Shown one piece after another: positions 21,196 to 33,789 of a DNA stretch of 64,000 nucleotides (positions are counted from its first letter, which is position 1; the number at the start of each line of letters is the position of its first letter). The translations under genes were made by a program, and so were the position numbers. A model generated the notes under the pieces. That model searched no databases. It worked only from the letters and a program-made list of their open reading frames with translations, and was not told the origin of the DNA. This DNA comes from Gambelia wislizenii (taxonomy: Eukaryota > Chordata > Lepidosauria > Squamata > Crotaphytidae), in NCBI GenBank assembly GCA_030847615.1, contig JAUMIR010000005.1, positions 111,133,116 through 111,197,115 on the forward strand, written 5' to 3'.

Positions 21196-21902
21196 TGATC
21201 CATTGTGATATCAGTTCTTGAAGTTTAATTTTAATGACCTCACCAAAATATCTGTTAACATTAAGTTGGATACAGGGTACATTGGGTGAATTTAATTGTC
21301 ACTGAAATGAGTGGGACTTGATTTGTAGCTAATTGTACGCACTGATTACAAAGGGATTCTAAAAGTTTACAGTCTGATAGAGAAAAGAGGAAAAGGAAAA
21401 ACTAAGGGAAGTAAAGACTGACTGTAATATCCCCCCTTCCCTGCATTTTCACAGGGACTTTTAATCTCCTGTGAGATCTTGGAATATGTTTTTCAATATT
21501 TTAATTTCATTTTATTTTATATTATCAGAAATGTAAGCAATTTTCTCCAAAGTTGTTCTGTGGACAGGGGTGCCACCATGACAGAAAAGATGGCTAATTG
21601 CACTAGTGCAATTATTGTGGTTGCTTCCAACTTCACCACTGCCTTGGAGTTGGGTGACTGCCAGGGTCAAAGTGATGGGACTTACATTCAAGGTTTGCTA
21701 ATAGATACATGGATTCTCAGCAATGGAAACTACCTTTCCATGTTACAAGCAATAATGGAAAAGAAATGGACAGTAACTGAAATTTGCAATAAATTCATCC
21801 ATTTTGTTATCTCCAGGATTGTTAAGAAAACTATGTGTTTGTTTCTAATACATCTTAGCTTTATCATAATTGAGGCAAAATTTTTAAATGTAACATACAG
21901 CT

Positions 21903-22555
21903 GAGGCCAGAGTTGTTTCTGCTAGGTATAGCAAAAGAGAAGTTTAAGCAAATTAATTTTAAAGTGATGCATTATATGATTTCAGCAGCAAGATTGATAT
22001 AAGCCCAGAAATGGAAGAGTGAATTTATACCATTGGAAGAAGAATGGACTATCAAAGTCTTTGAAATGGCAGAGATAGACAAACTGGCAAAACTGATTTA
22101 AGATAAATCTTTGGATATTTTTTTGAAAAGACAGGGAACCATTTTTTGAATTATATCAAAAAGAAAGATGGGATGATAATAATTGTGGGATTTGATACTT
22201 AAAGCTATTTTGTTATATTTTATGGTCAGAAGTAGTAATGACTGATGCTAGAAATATAGAGAAGTTCATTAGAATTTGCTTTCGTATTCTTAGATTTGGA
22301 GGGTAGGAAGTCAATTATCTTTTTGTATTAGGTTAGTTTTGTGTTAGATTTGCATTAAGTCTGTTGTGTGTTTTGTGTGTGGGTTTGTTTGGTGTGGGGT
22401 GTGGATATTTATGCACATTTTAGTATAGTAATGTTAATTTTTTTAATGTGTTGACAAATCAATTGTGTGTGTTTGTGTGTATGTTTGTATGAATACATGA
22501 AAACTATGTGTGTATCATTCTGTTTTCTGTCATTAAAACAAAATTGCAGGCATCA
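21903..22555 (+). mobile_element. L1 LINE 3' end
   Basis: Plus-strand frames give 'KVMHYMISAARLI', then 'AQKWKSEFIPLEEEWTIK' and 'MAEIDKLAKLI', matching the extreme C-terminus of L1 ORF2. The 3' UTR contains the 'ttggagggtaggaagtca' motif also seen at about 27945 and 50070, and ends near 'cattaaaaca'. The copy is short, with several stops. Confidence 0.75.
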
Positions 22556-22589
22556 GCTTCTGGCCAATTGTACATAAATAAAAGCATGT

Positions 22590-22795
22590 AACAAGTTGGC
22601 CATAGTTCATTGATGGAGCATATGTGTTGTATGCAAAGGTCCCAGGAAGAATTGCTGGCATCTACAAGGACTCATAATGACACATCTCTGAAACCATGGA
22701 AAGCAGCTGCCAGTCAGCATACAGAGACAATGCTGAGCAAATGGACCAAAGGTCTAACCTGATACAGTAGCATTTTAAATGTTCCTACTAGGAAT
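22590..22795 (+). mobile_element. tRNA-derived SINE, second family
   Basis: It has an A-box-like 'tggagcatatgtgttg', a B-box-like 'ggtcccaggaagaattg', then 'gcagctgccagtcagcatac' and 'ggaccaaaggtctaacctgatacag'. This order is typical of a widespread reptile tRNA SINE (remembered pattern, not searched). It is degraded, with no clear tail repeat. Confidence 0.55.
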
Positions 22796-24834
22796 GTGTT
22801 CCTTAGATTTATTTTGGGGCCATGATACTCAAATGAGTTAAGAGTGATTCCTCCAACTCTCCCAAGTCATTCAAGACAATATCAGATTGTCATATGCAAT
22901 GGCAGCCTGAAATAATGAAGTACGAAAGCCAAATAGAATGCAGAAGCAGTAAAATGATTTGTAGTCTGTCAGGATAAAGCATATCAGTAGCTAAAGGAAA
23001 CACATTTAGTCTTCACCAAGGTGTGTCAAAATTGCATGGAAAATTCAAGTCAGTATTATCTCAAAAGTGAGAAATTAGGTGTTGGGGCCAACATTCTACA
23101 AAGCAACATGCTGTTGTAAGGAAATAGCCTATGTAGCTCACCCATCAGTCACAATGACTGTAGGTAATGCCCAGTCAACAAGGACAAATAGATCAAATCT
23201 AAATATAATAATTGTGCTGCATGCAGTGACGTTTATGAACTGGTTCATATCTGCAGAGCTGCAGACAGATGACAATTGTTTCACATACTACCATCAATCA
23301 CCAGGGCTTTTTTCCCTGCTAGGTAATTTGTGGGAGTTTCTGGTGTCTCACAGGAAAAAAAAATGTCTGGAATTCAATGAATAAAGCAGAATAAGATTAG
23401 TCTCTTTCCTGTTCTATATGACCATGAAATTTCTGTTCCACTCAGTACTGATTCATTTATTGCATTTAGGACCAATTCTCACATTAATTAATATTCAAGT
23501 ACATCTACCTGACTTCAAAATACACGTGGTGTACATGCCTGGGCATCCTTTGCTTCCATTTTGTTCCCCACACCTCCATTTTGTCTGTTGTAACTAAGTC
23601 ATCAAGAGCTAAAAAATAGATATAATAGTAGAATTTCAATCATCAGTTATATAGGAGTTCGTTTTTGGAGCCACCCACATGGCACCTCACCCCTTTTGCT
23701 AGAGGGAAGAAGAATTTTCAGTTGGCAGTCTTGTCCTTTAATGGAAATGAAGAAGGCTGGCATAAAGAATGCTTGGGGGAATGGGAAGAAAAGAACAGGT
23801 GTCTTTGAAATTGGCAATCCATTCATCTGTCAGCCAACCCATTCAAAACCTTCAAAGATACCCCTTCTGAAGTAATGAGGCTGGTCTAATCCAGACAGTC
23901 TTGCTGCTCCCACAGGAACAAAGAATTTCCTGTGGAACTTTGAAGGAAACAATATTTTGTTGCAGGCTGCATCCTCTAATTCTTATAAAGCTGAACTTTG
24001 CAGGCAGGTAGAGTAACTATAGCATTCTGCTACAACACTATCCTGAAATGTTATTTATAACTTTATGCTAAAAATCCCCAAGGAGCTTTCCCTGCTATGG
24101 CGGCCACTTTCATTTTATGACATCTATTTTAAATAATAATATTTTTGAAATATGTATTATTCTAGGCATTTTTATATTGTCCTTCAATCATATTCCAATG
24201 TACTTTTTTAAGGTCTCTTATACATGCTTTAGATGGTCATACACATATAAGACCCAAGCATGTCATGAGATAAGACAACTTCTAAACAGAAATTATTAAC
24301 CTATCTTCTGCAACTTGGAGGAACAGAATCTTTTTTCTTTTAATAATTTGAGGTTTCTTACTCATGGAATGAACATAAGAAGGTGATTGCCCAGGTTTCA
24401 GTTTAGGAACACTGAAGAGTTTCCCCCTCATCTTTGATCTTTATTATTCCTTTCTTTCTCTCAAAAAGTAATATAAATATTAAGAGAATAATAATAATAA
24501 AAAAATCATAGAATAAATGCCAGTATCCCTCATTTTCTATTTTAAGTCCCACTGGCTCAAAAAACGTGGGAACATACATACAGGTTTCAAAAGACAGGTA
24601 GTGGTTTTTTTGTTTTGTTTTGTTTTTAAGTATACATCTTCTACTTCAGTGTCCTTTTAACCTTTTCTCATTCTTATCCCAATGGTTAGCTTGCCCTTTA
24701 GTCTCTAAGCAACCAGCTTTATGTATCCACTGTGGTCATGAAGATTTATGGTATGACTAGACCTCTGTATCCACTGTCAAAAGTACTCTCAGGAGAGAAA
24801 AAAGTACACTGGAAATAATTAACACAACAGTGTG
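22796..24834. other. Unassigned DNA
   Basis: No gene or transposon domain recognised. The longest chance frame is about 100 codons (23079-23384) and lacks any motif. A TTTTG-repeat lies at about 24609-24626. Confidence 0.4.
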
Positions 24835-24840
24835 GCCTTC

Positions 24841-24945
24841 CTTTAAGAACATAGAATCATAGAGTTGAAAGGGGCCACATGGGCCATCCAGTCCAACCAC
24901 CTGCCATGCGGAAATATACAATCAAAACACTCATAACAGGTTATA
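24841..24945 (-). mobile_element. CR1 LINE 3' UTR fragment
   Basis: 'agaatcatagagttgaaagg' followed by 'gccatccagtccaaccacctgccatgc' is the reverse complement of the CR1 3' end, including the ATTCTATG-type terminal repeat. Only about 105 bp remain. Confidence 0.8.
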
Positions 24946-26264
24946 AAGAAAATGAGATTAAAGTTTTAGGACATTGTGTGGTTCCTTGTGAAGTTATGTA
25001 GACACCTTCTACTTCTATGAATGTGGTTTTCAGTCATAACAAAGAAAATAAACATGGTGCATGAGAGATTATCATCACTGTACATCTCACTACATCTGAT
25101 GCATGCTGCTGTGTGATAGTATACTTATTGTGTAATAAACTAATAAATGAGGGCAAGACTGTGAACCTGAAAAGAAAGGCCTTGATACTGTACAGTCAAT
25201 AAGACTTTGAATGATGAGATATATCTTCAGCAAAGGTGTAAGGCTCTGAGTATTTTCATCTTGCACATTGACTACACAGAGAGTGACACGCACATGGGGA
25301 AGATATAGCTGCTGCTGAGCTATGATGTACAACAGCAGATAGAACTGGATACAGAAGTGGAGACTTCCATGGCAAGTCAGAAGCCTCCAAGGAACTGTTT
25401 AATTTTAAGGGGCAATGTTTCTTTGTGAGCAGAATGCTAGTATGTGTCAAAGTAAGAATAAGGCAGTCACACAAGGCCATTTTCCTTTGTCTTTTAAAGA
25501 GGGTGAGGAGATGAAGATGAAACTATGCAGACAGAAGATCCAATTCTAATTTTGGGATAGAAATATGAAGACTGAAGAATTTGAAAAGTTTTCCCCTTGG
25601 TAGATGGGATTTCAAGTAATCTGTGCATTTTTTATTATTATTATCGTTCCAACCCCCCCCCAAAAAAAAATTGTGCAAAAATTAAAACACACTTTGTAAA
25701 ATACAGTACTCTGTGCATAACCACTGTGTTTTTGGGGGTTTTTTTGCCAGAAAAAATCAAAATTTCCTGGTGGTTGACTTTTTAAAAAATGGGATGTCTT
25801 GTTTAGTTTGAATTTCAAAGTGAATACCCAAGGTGCTGAATTTACTTGAGGATAGAGTTCAGCACTTTTAAAGGCCAAACTAAAATCCAGTGTGGATTCG
25901 TTGCCCAACTGACATAGAAGATATCAGCCACCTCTGCATTTTCTCACATTGAGACCATTTCTTATATCAAGTAGCATGTCCTTATTTTGATGTACAAAGT
26001 TACATACATGACCTGCAGCCTTACTGAGCTGGAAGAAACAATAATTCATGCATTGTTGTTCAGATAATGTGTCCCAGAGAGCTGCACATCTGTGTATGCC
26101 CTTCCTCTTCCCCTCTTCTTAAATCATAAGAGAAGTAGATTTGAATTTGTTGCCACTTCAGGAACAATAGAAGACAAAATATGTCATTAGACTCACTATG
26201 ACCAAAACCTTGTTTAGCCTTAGTATAACGGTAGTTGCCCCAAGGTAACACTTTGCAGGATAAT
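24946..26264. other. Unassigned DNA
   Basis: No domain recognised in any frame. There is an A/C homopolymer block at 25650-25672. Confidence 0.4.
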
Positions 26265-26640
26265 TTTCAATGAAGTAGCCATGTTAGTCTCTTGCAGCAT
26301 AAAAAGGAAGAAGGAACGAGAGAGAGAAAAAAATGAAACATGGCAGCACCTTTACAACTAACTGGCCTTTATATTTTCATGAGCTTCATGGCTATAAATC
26401 TACTTCTTCAGATGCAATACAAACTTGCATTAAAACCTCAGCTGTGAAGCATATTTATACAGTTGTGGGAGTGGAGTAGAATGTTGTGCAACTAGTTTTT
26501 GGATTCTGCCTTTTCTAATGTCAGATTTGTGTCCATTAACCCTCTTGCACAAAAACTGTCCTGTTTGTCCAATGTAGAGTGTAGAGGTGCATTGCTGGCA
26601 TAGGACGGCGTAGATCATAATGGAGGAGGTGGTGGTAAAT
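26265..26640 (-). mobile_element. Penelope-like element, 3' part
   Basis: The minus strand carries a GIY-YIG endonuclease remnant (26430-26618) followed by a 3' UTR. That UTR contains 'gcatctgaagaagtagattta', 'agccatgaagctcatgaaa' and 'agactaacatggctacttc'. Penelope-like elements encode an RT fused to a GIY-YIG nuclease and insert by target-primed reverse transcription. Only the last 375 bp remain here; no RT is visible. Confidence 0.8.
26430..26618 (-). pseudogene. GIY-YIG endonuclease remnant of a Penelope-like element
   Basis: The translated minus strand reads 'IYAVLCQQC', 'TLYIGQTGQFL' and 'KRVNGHKSDIRKG', then 'VAQH'. The two-part IYAV...YIG motif, the Cys pair (CQQC), the Arg of KRVNGH and the His of NGH are the landmarks of the GIY-YIG domain in Penelope-like elements. 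The frame shifts after 'AQH', where the family continues with a Phe- and Asn-rich stretch. The domain is otherwise well preserved. Confidence 0.85.
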
Positions 26641-27029
26641 GTACCTCTGATATTGTGAGCCTAACATCACTCACAATATACCAAGCAGTGAATTAGTGGT
26701 ACTGACACAAACAATATTCACAATTTTTCTCATCTTTGATGAGAAATTCTTTCTGGAGACATTGAAATGCTCCATTAAAAAATTGGGTAACTTCTGCAAG
26801 ATTTTAAAGATTTTTTTTTGGCAATTTTATTTTATTTTATTGCAATTTAGGACTTTTTGTTCAAAAACATTTTGTATAAGAATTGTTGTATAAAAATATT
26901 TGTTTTGGTTTTTTATTATTTTTTCCACAGCTTAGTTGTCTATGCAAAATACTGTTGTTTTTACAAGAGTAAGGGTTTTGTCCAATGTCTTTTTTCATAA
27001 AAATGTTGGAAAATGAAAAAAAAATGTGG
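26641..27029. other. Unassigned T-rich DNA
   Basis: T-rich on the plus strand, with several TTTTATTTTATTTTATT-like runs. No feature recognised. Confidence 0.4.
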
Positions 27030-28010
27030 AAAAGCTCTCATTAGGTTGCCTAGTAGAGAAGAATTAATGTTAGAAGGATACAGATGCAACTGGTTTCTCT
27101 ATAGACAAATTCATGACAGATACAGAAATGATAAATTAGAGGGGTAGAAAGAAAACAAAGTGATTTGGATAATTTTTTTAATGCAGGGGTAAAAACCACA
27201 ATTGGAAAAATATATAAATTGCTTTTCAATTTTGAGATGGAGGATGAGTTAGTCAAGGAAAATATGATTCATTGAGCTAAAAATGTAGGTCATGCAATAG
27301 AATTGGATAAATAGGAATATGTATGGAGTAAAGAAATCAAATTTACCCTGGCCTATGATATAAAGGACATACATACTAAATGATTTACAGGTGGCACCTA
27401 TCACTGGAAAAGATTGCTAAAATATATGTGGGTACCAGTAGGAGTTGTTGGAAATGTAATGATAATTCTGGAACATATTAACATATGTAGTGGGAATGCA
27501 AAAAAGCAAAACAGTTTTGAAAGATTATACACAAAATATACAAATTATCAAAATGAATCTGGAAATATATCTATTAAATATTATAGATGAAAAATTAAGA
27601 CCAGAGGGAAAATTGTTAATGTATATAAATACAGCTGCCTGAATAGTTCTTGCCAGAAATTGGAAGAATATGGAGACACCAGACATTGAAGAATGGACAC
27701 TTAAAGCAGATGAATTTCTTTCATTGTATAAACATACAAATTGGTTAAACAGTAAGACAACCCAGTGTGTTGAAAAAGATTGGGATAATTAGAAGTTGCT
27801 TTTAAGAAAAAAGTATAATATGAATTCAAACTGTGGAAATGAATTCTAGGGGGAAATTTAGTAAAACAGCATATGACATTGCTGGTATGTAAAATGTAAT
27901 GAGATATATGATTTGACTGACTCTAATCCGTAATTGGATGGGTAGGAAGTCTACCAGTACTAAATTTCAGATATTATTTCTTTTCTCTATTTTTCTATTT
28001 TGTTAATTCC
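27030..28010 (+). mobile_element. L1 LINE ORF2 C-terminal fragment, degraded
   Basis: Across frames the plus strand encodes 'YRCNWFLYRQIHDRYRNDK' near 27070, then 'RWHLSLEKIAKIYVGTSRSC', then the Cys motif 'CWKC' with 'FHMWWECKKAKQFWK' at 27440-27530. After it come 'MNLEIYLLNIIDEK' and 'WKNMETPDIEEWTLKADEF'. The order matches the L1 at 8786-10250. It has multiple stops and frameshifts, a 3' UTR of about 200 bp and no clear duplication. Confidence 0.82.
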
Positions 28011-28639
28011 ATTTTGTTAAATAAATTTACATACAGTTAAAGTGAAAATACATTTAAGAATAACATGTAAGATATAATAGATAAGAAATGGAAATAGCAT
28101 GAAATTACATTGAAGATGTATGATTTATTGATTTTTATGTATTTTTTTTCCTTTCTTCCTTCCTTTCTTTCTTTTTTTGTTGTTGAAATATGCAATAAAA
28201 TTGCCTGGTAGGGAACAAAGTTTTGCAATTATTTGTTGTTGCATTCAAGAAAGGAAGGGGGGAAAGCACGAAAATTTAAACCCCTAATTCATTTCTGGTT
28301 ACACATAGAGAGAGAAATGTGCACAAAACATGAAAAGCATAAGCAATTATGCAGCTTTTCTCAACAGGTGGAATAATCTGAAACCTGTATTTCACAGAAA
28401 ATGAATAAGTGTATTCAGAGAATGACAGTTGCAATAGCCATTGTAGCAACTGGTAGTGAGGACGCGTGTATTTTTTTTAGCAATGTATGTGCATATCCCT
28501 AACAGCAACCTTTCCTGTTGCATTTGGAGGAGAAAAACTGAACGGCAGAATGTATCAGTATCTCACAGATATTAGAAAAGTGAGCAAGTAGAACACATTC
28601 ACAGATCACTGTTTGCTGTTGTCATTTTTACTAGAATTA

Positions 28640-28990
28640 TACTATTGTTATTGATTGATTGATTGCATTTATACCCAGCCTTTTTCCCTGGATGGGATCC
28701 AAAATGGTTTACAGTGTTTTAAAATAATAATCAGCTAATGCTACCACTACACAATAGAAATTTCAAAGGCCTGCCTGAATATAAAGGTCTTCACCTACCC
28801 ATGGAAAGAGAACAGAGAGGGGGGGGGCAATTGGACCATCCATGAAAGGGAGTTCTACAGCCTGGGAGCAGCCACTGTGAAGGCCTTCTCCCTTATCCTC
28901 ACCAAACATGTCTGCAAAGGTGGTGGGACCAAGACAAAGCCCTCTCCCGAAGATCTCAATACTTGAGCTGGCTCCTATAGGGAGATATTA
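28640..28990 (-). mobile_element. L2-type LINE 3' end
   Basis: Read on the minus strand, it gives an 'EKAFTVAAPRLWNS'-like C-terminal signature with an 'FSFHGQVKTFIFRQAF'-like end (28760-28900). It finishes with a 3' tail 'ggaaaaaggctgggtataaatgcaatcaatcaat' (28640-28690). A G-run interrupts the coding part. Confidence 0.6.
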
Positions 28991-29886
28991 GGTATAACAA
29001 AACATCATCATTTTTCAAATAAGGTAAAATGGAAGGAGCCTTGAAGACTTGCAGCTATTTTACAAAGTTCCTGAATTCAATGGCAGATATGATAAACAAT
29101 TTGTTATAATGGCTGCGGGGGAATCTTTATATCTTCCATGTATGGCACACACTGTGATGAAGCACAATAGCCTGCTAATCCAAAAGCAGTAATTTATCAC
29201 CCAGTAATGCCTACATGTGATGAGTACCAGTTTGCTACTCTACCAACTTGTGCCAAGGCAAATTTTAGGAAATTGGGGACCAGTAGCAGGAAAAAAACTC
29301 TCTGGTGGTAGTGTATGGGGTGACAATGAGATGCTATAAACCAATCTGAAATTTTGGTAGAGCTCAGGTTCGTTTCATCATGTTGCATTTTCTCAAGAGG
29401 AAATGTTCATTTCTGGATACCTGAAACACAAGTCTACATGTCACTGTTGTCATTCGTGTGTCTCTCATTCCTGTTGTAAACTGAATCCAAGGAATTGTTT
29501 ACTGATACGTGTAAAATGTCCTAGCATAATATTCAAGACTGTATGTTCTGATGAAACATGTGACTTGAAGACTGATGTTTGTGTTGAGTTACCTCAGTTT
29601 TTTTTTTTTTTAAAGTTTCTCTGGAACCAGAAACAGACGGGAGGAGGGATGGCAAATCCCACACACACACAATCCATAGAAAGCATGGAAACAGTTTGAA
29701 TTTAAAAAGCAAAAAAATTATCCCCTTAGTGCAGCCTCTCCCCAAATCCTGGTAGCTGTGTATGTACAAATTAAGTGATATATTGGTCTGTGTTGTGTCC
29801 GTGACAAACCTGACTCTAGTCTGCTCAGCAAGTATATGTTTTTACATGAATTAACAACCTCCTACTGAATTCTGTTCAATTTAGGG

Positions 29887-29924
<38 letters not shown>

Positions 29925-30031
29925 GGGGGGTTGCATGTATAGATCCAGTGCATAGGGTGTAATTGGCTTTTTAAAACAATGTAATGGTAGCAGCAGGAAT
30001 GTAAACTTAGCATTTGATTCCATTCACCGTC
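28991..30031. other. Unassigned DNA with a (GT)n array
   Basis: No gene recognised. A (GT)n run of about 16 units lies at 29888-29922, followed by a G7 run. Confidence 0.4.
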
Positions 30032-30034
30032 CAA

Positions 30035-30746
30035 GGACTTTATCAGACTAGTGTCTAAAACTGCTGTAATTCCATGATCAAGGAAAACAGAAACATAGTG
30101 GCATGATTAGAGTAATTATCTCACGTTGCCTACTGTCACGGAATTATTGCACAACCACCACTAGCAGTTTAAAAATAGGATTTCAGCTTGTTCTATACTA
30201 ACACTTCTCTTTACTTTGCCTTCTAGTGACAGAGCATTAGTACTTTGCGCTGCCCACACATGCACCTTTAAAGGGAAAAAAAAATCTCTTACTTTCATGA
30301 TTTTGCATGGGTAAGATTTTGGCTATTCTCACAAGAAGATGCAAATTCAGTTAAAAACTCCAAAAACAAACACATAACAAAAGAACTTCACAAATAAACA
30401 CTTAAGCAAATGAAAAGCCCACCAAGCAAAGGATACAGTTCAATAAAACAGAGTCCTGTTCATCCTTTTCACATTCTCCCTTGGAAATTTAATTATGTGT
30501 TCTCTTTGGGAAGGGGGAAAAGAGGACCACCTGTTTCATGCTGCAATCACGTGATTACAGCAGGATGTGATTTCACACACTTATCAGTACAGCAAAAAGA
30601 GTGATATTGAGGGCTATTGATGGGTTTTGTTACATGTAATTAACAGGTGAAGCACACATGGACTACGGGAGGACAACAATGTAGTGCAATGACGGGAACC
30701 CATTTGTGCTACTGTCCCATCATAATTGTTTCATATGATAAAGTCC
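30035..30746. mobile_element. Non-autonomous TIR element with 3-bp duplication
   Basis: The left terminus GGACTTTATCAGACTAG and right terminus 'catatgataaagtcc' are inverted repeats over the last ten bases (GGACTTTATC). CAA flanks both sides (30032-30034 and 30747-30749), the best duplication for this family in the window. The 712-bp interior has no protein domain and does not obviously match the other members. PIF/Harbinger-type transposition is a guess from the 3-bp duplication. Confidence 0.7.
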
Positions 30747-31005
30747 CAAGTCATTCATTTGTAAAACAGTGCTACTTGGCTCAGGCTAGTATTGCCATCT
30801 CATTTCGAGTCTGAATCCTAATTTTATTTTGGACATCCAGAACTTTGTGCATCCTGTTTACTACCATAGATTTTGTTTTTAGAAGAAATATAGCTGTAAC
30901 ATACTTAGGTGTTTCTGGAATTTGATTAAATATGCAGACACAGTACATGCTTATGAGAAACTTTTTTTAAAAGGGGGTCTGCATATGTCCTTCTTTTCTC
31001 AATAG

Positions 31006-31092
31006 AATTGGATAAAATTTGGAAGGATGGTTGCTCCTTCTGATGGCATCATGTCTGCCAAGTCTGATGAACAGATACAAGGAGGCTGTCAT
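31006..31092 (+). CDS. Candidate internal exon of an unidentified host gene
   Basis: A pyrimidine-rich acceptor 'tccttcttttctcaatag' precedes 87 nt with exactly one open frame. It encodes 29 residues starting NWIKFGRMVAPSDG and ending with IQGGCH, and is followed by a consensus donor GTAAGT. The length is a multiple of three, as in many cassette exons. I do not recognise the protein, and no flanking exon is visible. A chance combination, or a non-coding RNA exon, remains possible. Confidence 0.35.
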
Positions 31093-31117
31093 GTAAGTGC
31101 AGCCTTTTATACTTCAA

Positions 31118-31157
<40 letters not shown>
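31118..31157. repeat. (TAA)n microsatellite
   Basis: About 13 AAT/TAA units, about 25 bp after the candidate exon's donor site. Confidence 0.9.
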
Positions 31158-31158
<1 letters not shown>

Positions 31159-31159
31159 A

Positions 31160-31944
31160 AAAAAGTGTAAGAAAGACCAGGAAATGCAATAGAACAAGGG
31201 TAAGTTATGGATGTGACACATACAATGACAGATGCAGAAGGATTTGACTACCTGCATTTTTCAAGCAAATACACTTCCACATCCCACAGACTCCACAAAA
31301 ACTCTTTTGACATTCCTGGTGGAGGGAATTATGTAGTAAACTACACTAAACACTAAAACAGTCCTGTAATATGTAATTTTAACACTCCCCTCATCTGCTC
31401 AAAGCACAGTAATAAAGAGCTTTACAAAACTACAGCCCCTCTTTCCCTACCTTATAGATGGTAGAGGTCAGCTCCTACGAAAACTGCAACTGACCTAGGA
31501 AGCTCAAAATGTGGACAAGGCTGAAGACACAAAATATAGACTTTAATTATCAATGCTTTCACACTCATAGTTTTACTTCCCAATTAACAGATTCATAGAC
31601 CTTTATTCCTGCTGTTTGTAAGCAAAACTGATTTGTGATGAAAGAATAATTTGCCTAGCCATAAATGCATGCTATTATTACACATTTATGACTTCAGAGA
31701 ACATGCCATCAAAATCTGGGGTTGTGGGACAGACATTACTTCTTTTGTCCTCCACGCAAATACCTCTTCAGCACCTTCAACCTTCTTTTCTGAGTTTATA
31801 TGATCATCTTAATACTAAGTGCCTCACACGACCAGGCTAGAGATGAACATATTTCTCTCACTTCATCCCTTAATTATTTCTCTGGGTCATTCAGACTCAT
31901 TCCTAGAGAGTTCCAATTTTAGTAGGAGAATGTCCTCAGTGAAT
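31160..31944. other. Unassigned DNA
   Basis: Nothing recognised; only short chance frames. Confidence 0.35.
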
Positions 31945-32750
31945 TATGGAACTTGAGTTGCATGCTGAGGTAAGATAGTTCCCCCACTGGTTACCCTACC
32001 TTCCCTTCCCCAACAAAAGACAGACACAAACTCAGGTAGAATAATATATTGGTACAGAAGAAAAGGTGAGGTTACATAGTATTGGCAATAAATGGCCACA
32101 ACTTTTCTGGTGATAGTTGCCTGGTTGGTGCCTGAGCATGGGCCAGAAACTGGATATCGGCCAGCCTGCCTGCTGGTCAATGACGTATCAGTTAGCCCGC
32201 CTGCAAAATGATCACGTGATCCAGTCATGTGAGAAGATCACATGATCCAGCCCCAAGCAAAGTGGGGAGGATACCCTGGGGATGCAGGAACCCAATCTAG
32301 CTAATACAAAAAACAAATCTAACTGAGGGAGGGTAGGTGGGTCTTCGGCTCCTCAGAGCCAACTGCTCAGGGCCGGCACAGGGCCGGGAATATACCCCTG
32401 GCTGCTGGACCTGAGTGGAGACTGCGCACAGAAGTCCCCACCCCTCAGCTAATCAGAGACCCCAGACACCCCATGTCTCTGATTGGTTGAGGTGCTTTCC
32501 AGCCATCCAATCAGTGGAGATCAGCCTCTCCCTGATTGGCTATTTCTCGATCATCTCTCTGACCTGCCTAAGCCGGTCAGAGAGGGGATCCTTCCCAACA
32601 TGGCGGTGCCCATGCCCTGCCACGAGGTGGGGGAGCCGCAGGGGGACTCCCCCAGCTGCAACTTCGGCTGCGGGATGCAGGTGTGTCCCACAGCTGATTT
32701 TGTGCAGTTTGCTTTCAAAACTCCCCAAGTTCATTATAATCACTTGACTC
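31945..32750 (-). mobile_element. Terminal region of a Ngaro/DIRS-like element
   Basis: The blocks 'cttccccaacaaaagacagaca', 'aataatatattggtac' and 'ggcaataaatggccacaact' with 'gatatcggccagcc' parallel the 3' terminal repeat region at 59478-59720. The rest is G+C-rich, with four CCAAT/ATTGG boxes (32480-32550) and CpGs, as expected of the promoter-bearing end of such an element. It is in the same orientation as the RT fragment at 35815-36790 and could be the end of that copy, separated by later insertions. Confidence 0.6.
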
Positions 32751-33536
32751 TTTCACTTCATTATAATCCGTTCTTACAATCACTTTTTAAAAAATGTTGC
32801 TTGTTTGTGCCCATGTTTGACTTGTAGCCCACCCTTCTCTCAGGTCTGTGACTCACAACAAGATTTAAAGCAAGTAAGATTAAAAGAGAAAAAATATAAC
32901 TCTAAAACATAGTTAAACTAATGTGTTTTAAAGCAATTTAAAAATACATTTTAAAAGTACATCAACATCAAAAATAGCAGCTGGACAACTGCTGAAATCC
33001 CACCTGAATTAAGTGGTTTTTGCCATTTGTGACCTAAGAGAATGGTGAGCTATCGATCAATCAATCAGTCAATCAGTATATTATACTGAAGACACTGCAG
33101 TGTAATGACCCTGACCAAACACATGATTCATGGTGACATGGAGGACATGGAATTAATGACCTGCACTGTGGCCCTGTTATCACACCAGAAATAGACAGAA
33201 GAGTTAGCCAAGTCCTCTGTTCAGGTCTGAATAGAATAGAATCTTTATTATGGTCATAGATCAGCACAGGTAAGAAGGGATACAGAATAAAAAGAAGGTA
33301 AAAACACAGGATAAAAACAGGATAAAAACAGTATTTAAAATGACCCTTCAGATTACATAACTCTGTTCAGGTCTGAACAGTCAACAAAATTGGAAAAAAC
33401 TCCAGGCATGTTCAGGGGCAGTTTAAGGAATTTTCAGGATCCCTGCAGTGCTTTATTTTTTTTGGGGGGAGGGGGGCATATGTTTATCTCAGGTCAATGT
33501 AACCTAACCTATTCACAGTACAGGATGTTCAGATTA

Positions 33537-33751
33537 CAGTAGGACCCCCATATCCATGAATTCATTATCCATGGGACACAAAACAGTACACCTACCGTAG
33601 AGCCTTCCTAGAAAATGTGTCATCTCTAGGCAACACTATGGTATTTTAAACCAGAAGTCCCATTATTTTCAATGGTGTTCACTATTATCCATGGTTTTCA
33701 GTATTCACCCCCCCCCCGAACCAGTCCCCAGTAGATAAGGGGGACCTACAA
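33537..33751. mobile_element. Tigger/pogo-like MITE
   Basis: The left end CAGTAGGACCCCCATATCC and right end 'gataagggggacctac' are inverted repeats, with TA at both flanks (33535-33536, 33752-33753). It has the same ends as the element at 14503-14887 but lacks the minisatellite. The interior 'tattatccatggttttcagtattcaccc' is typical for the group. Confidence 0.65.
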
Positions 33752-33789
33752 TATTACATAATTTGCCACCAATAATTTAGCTTAGTAAT

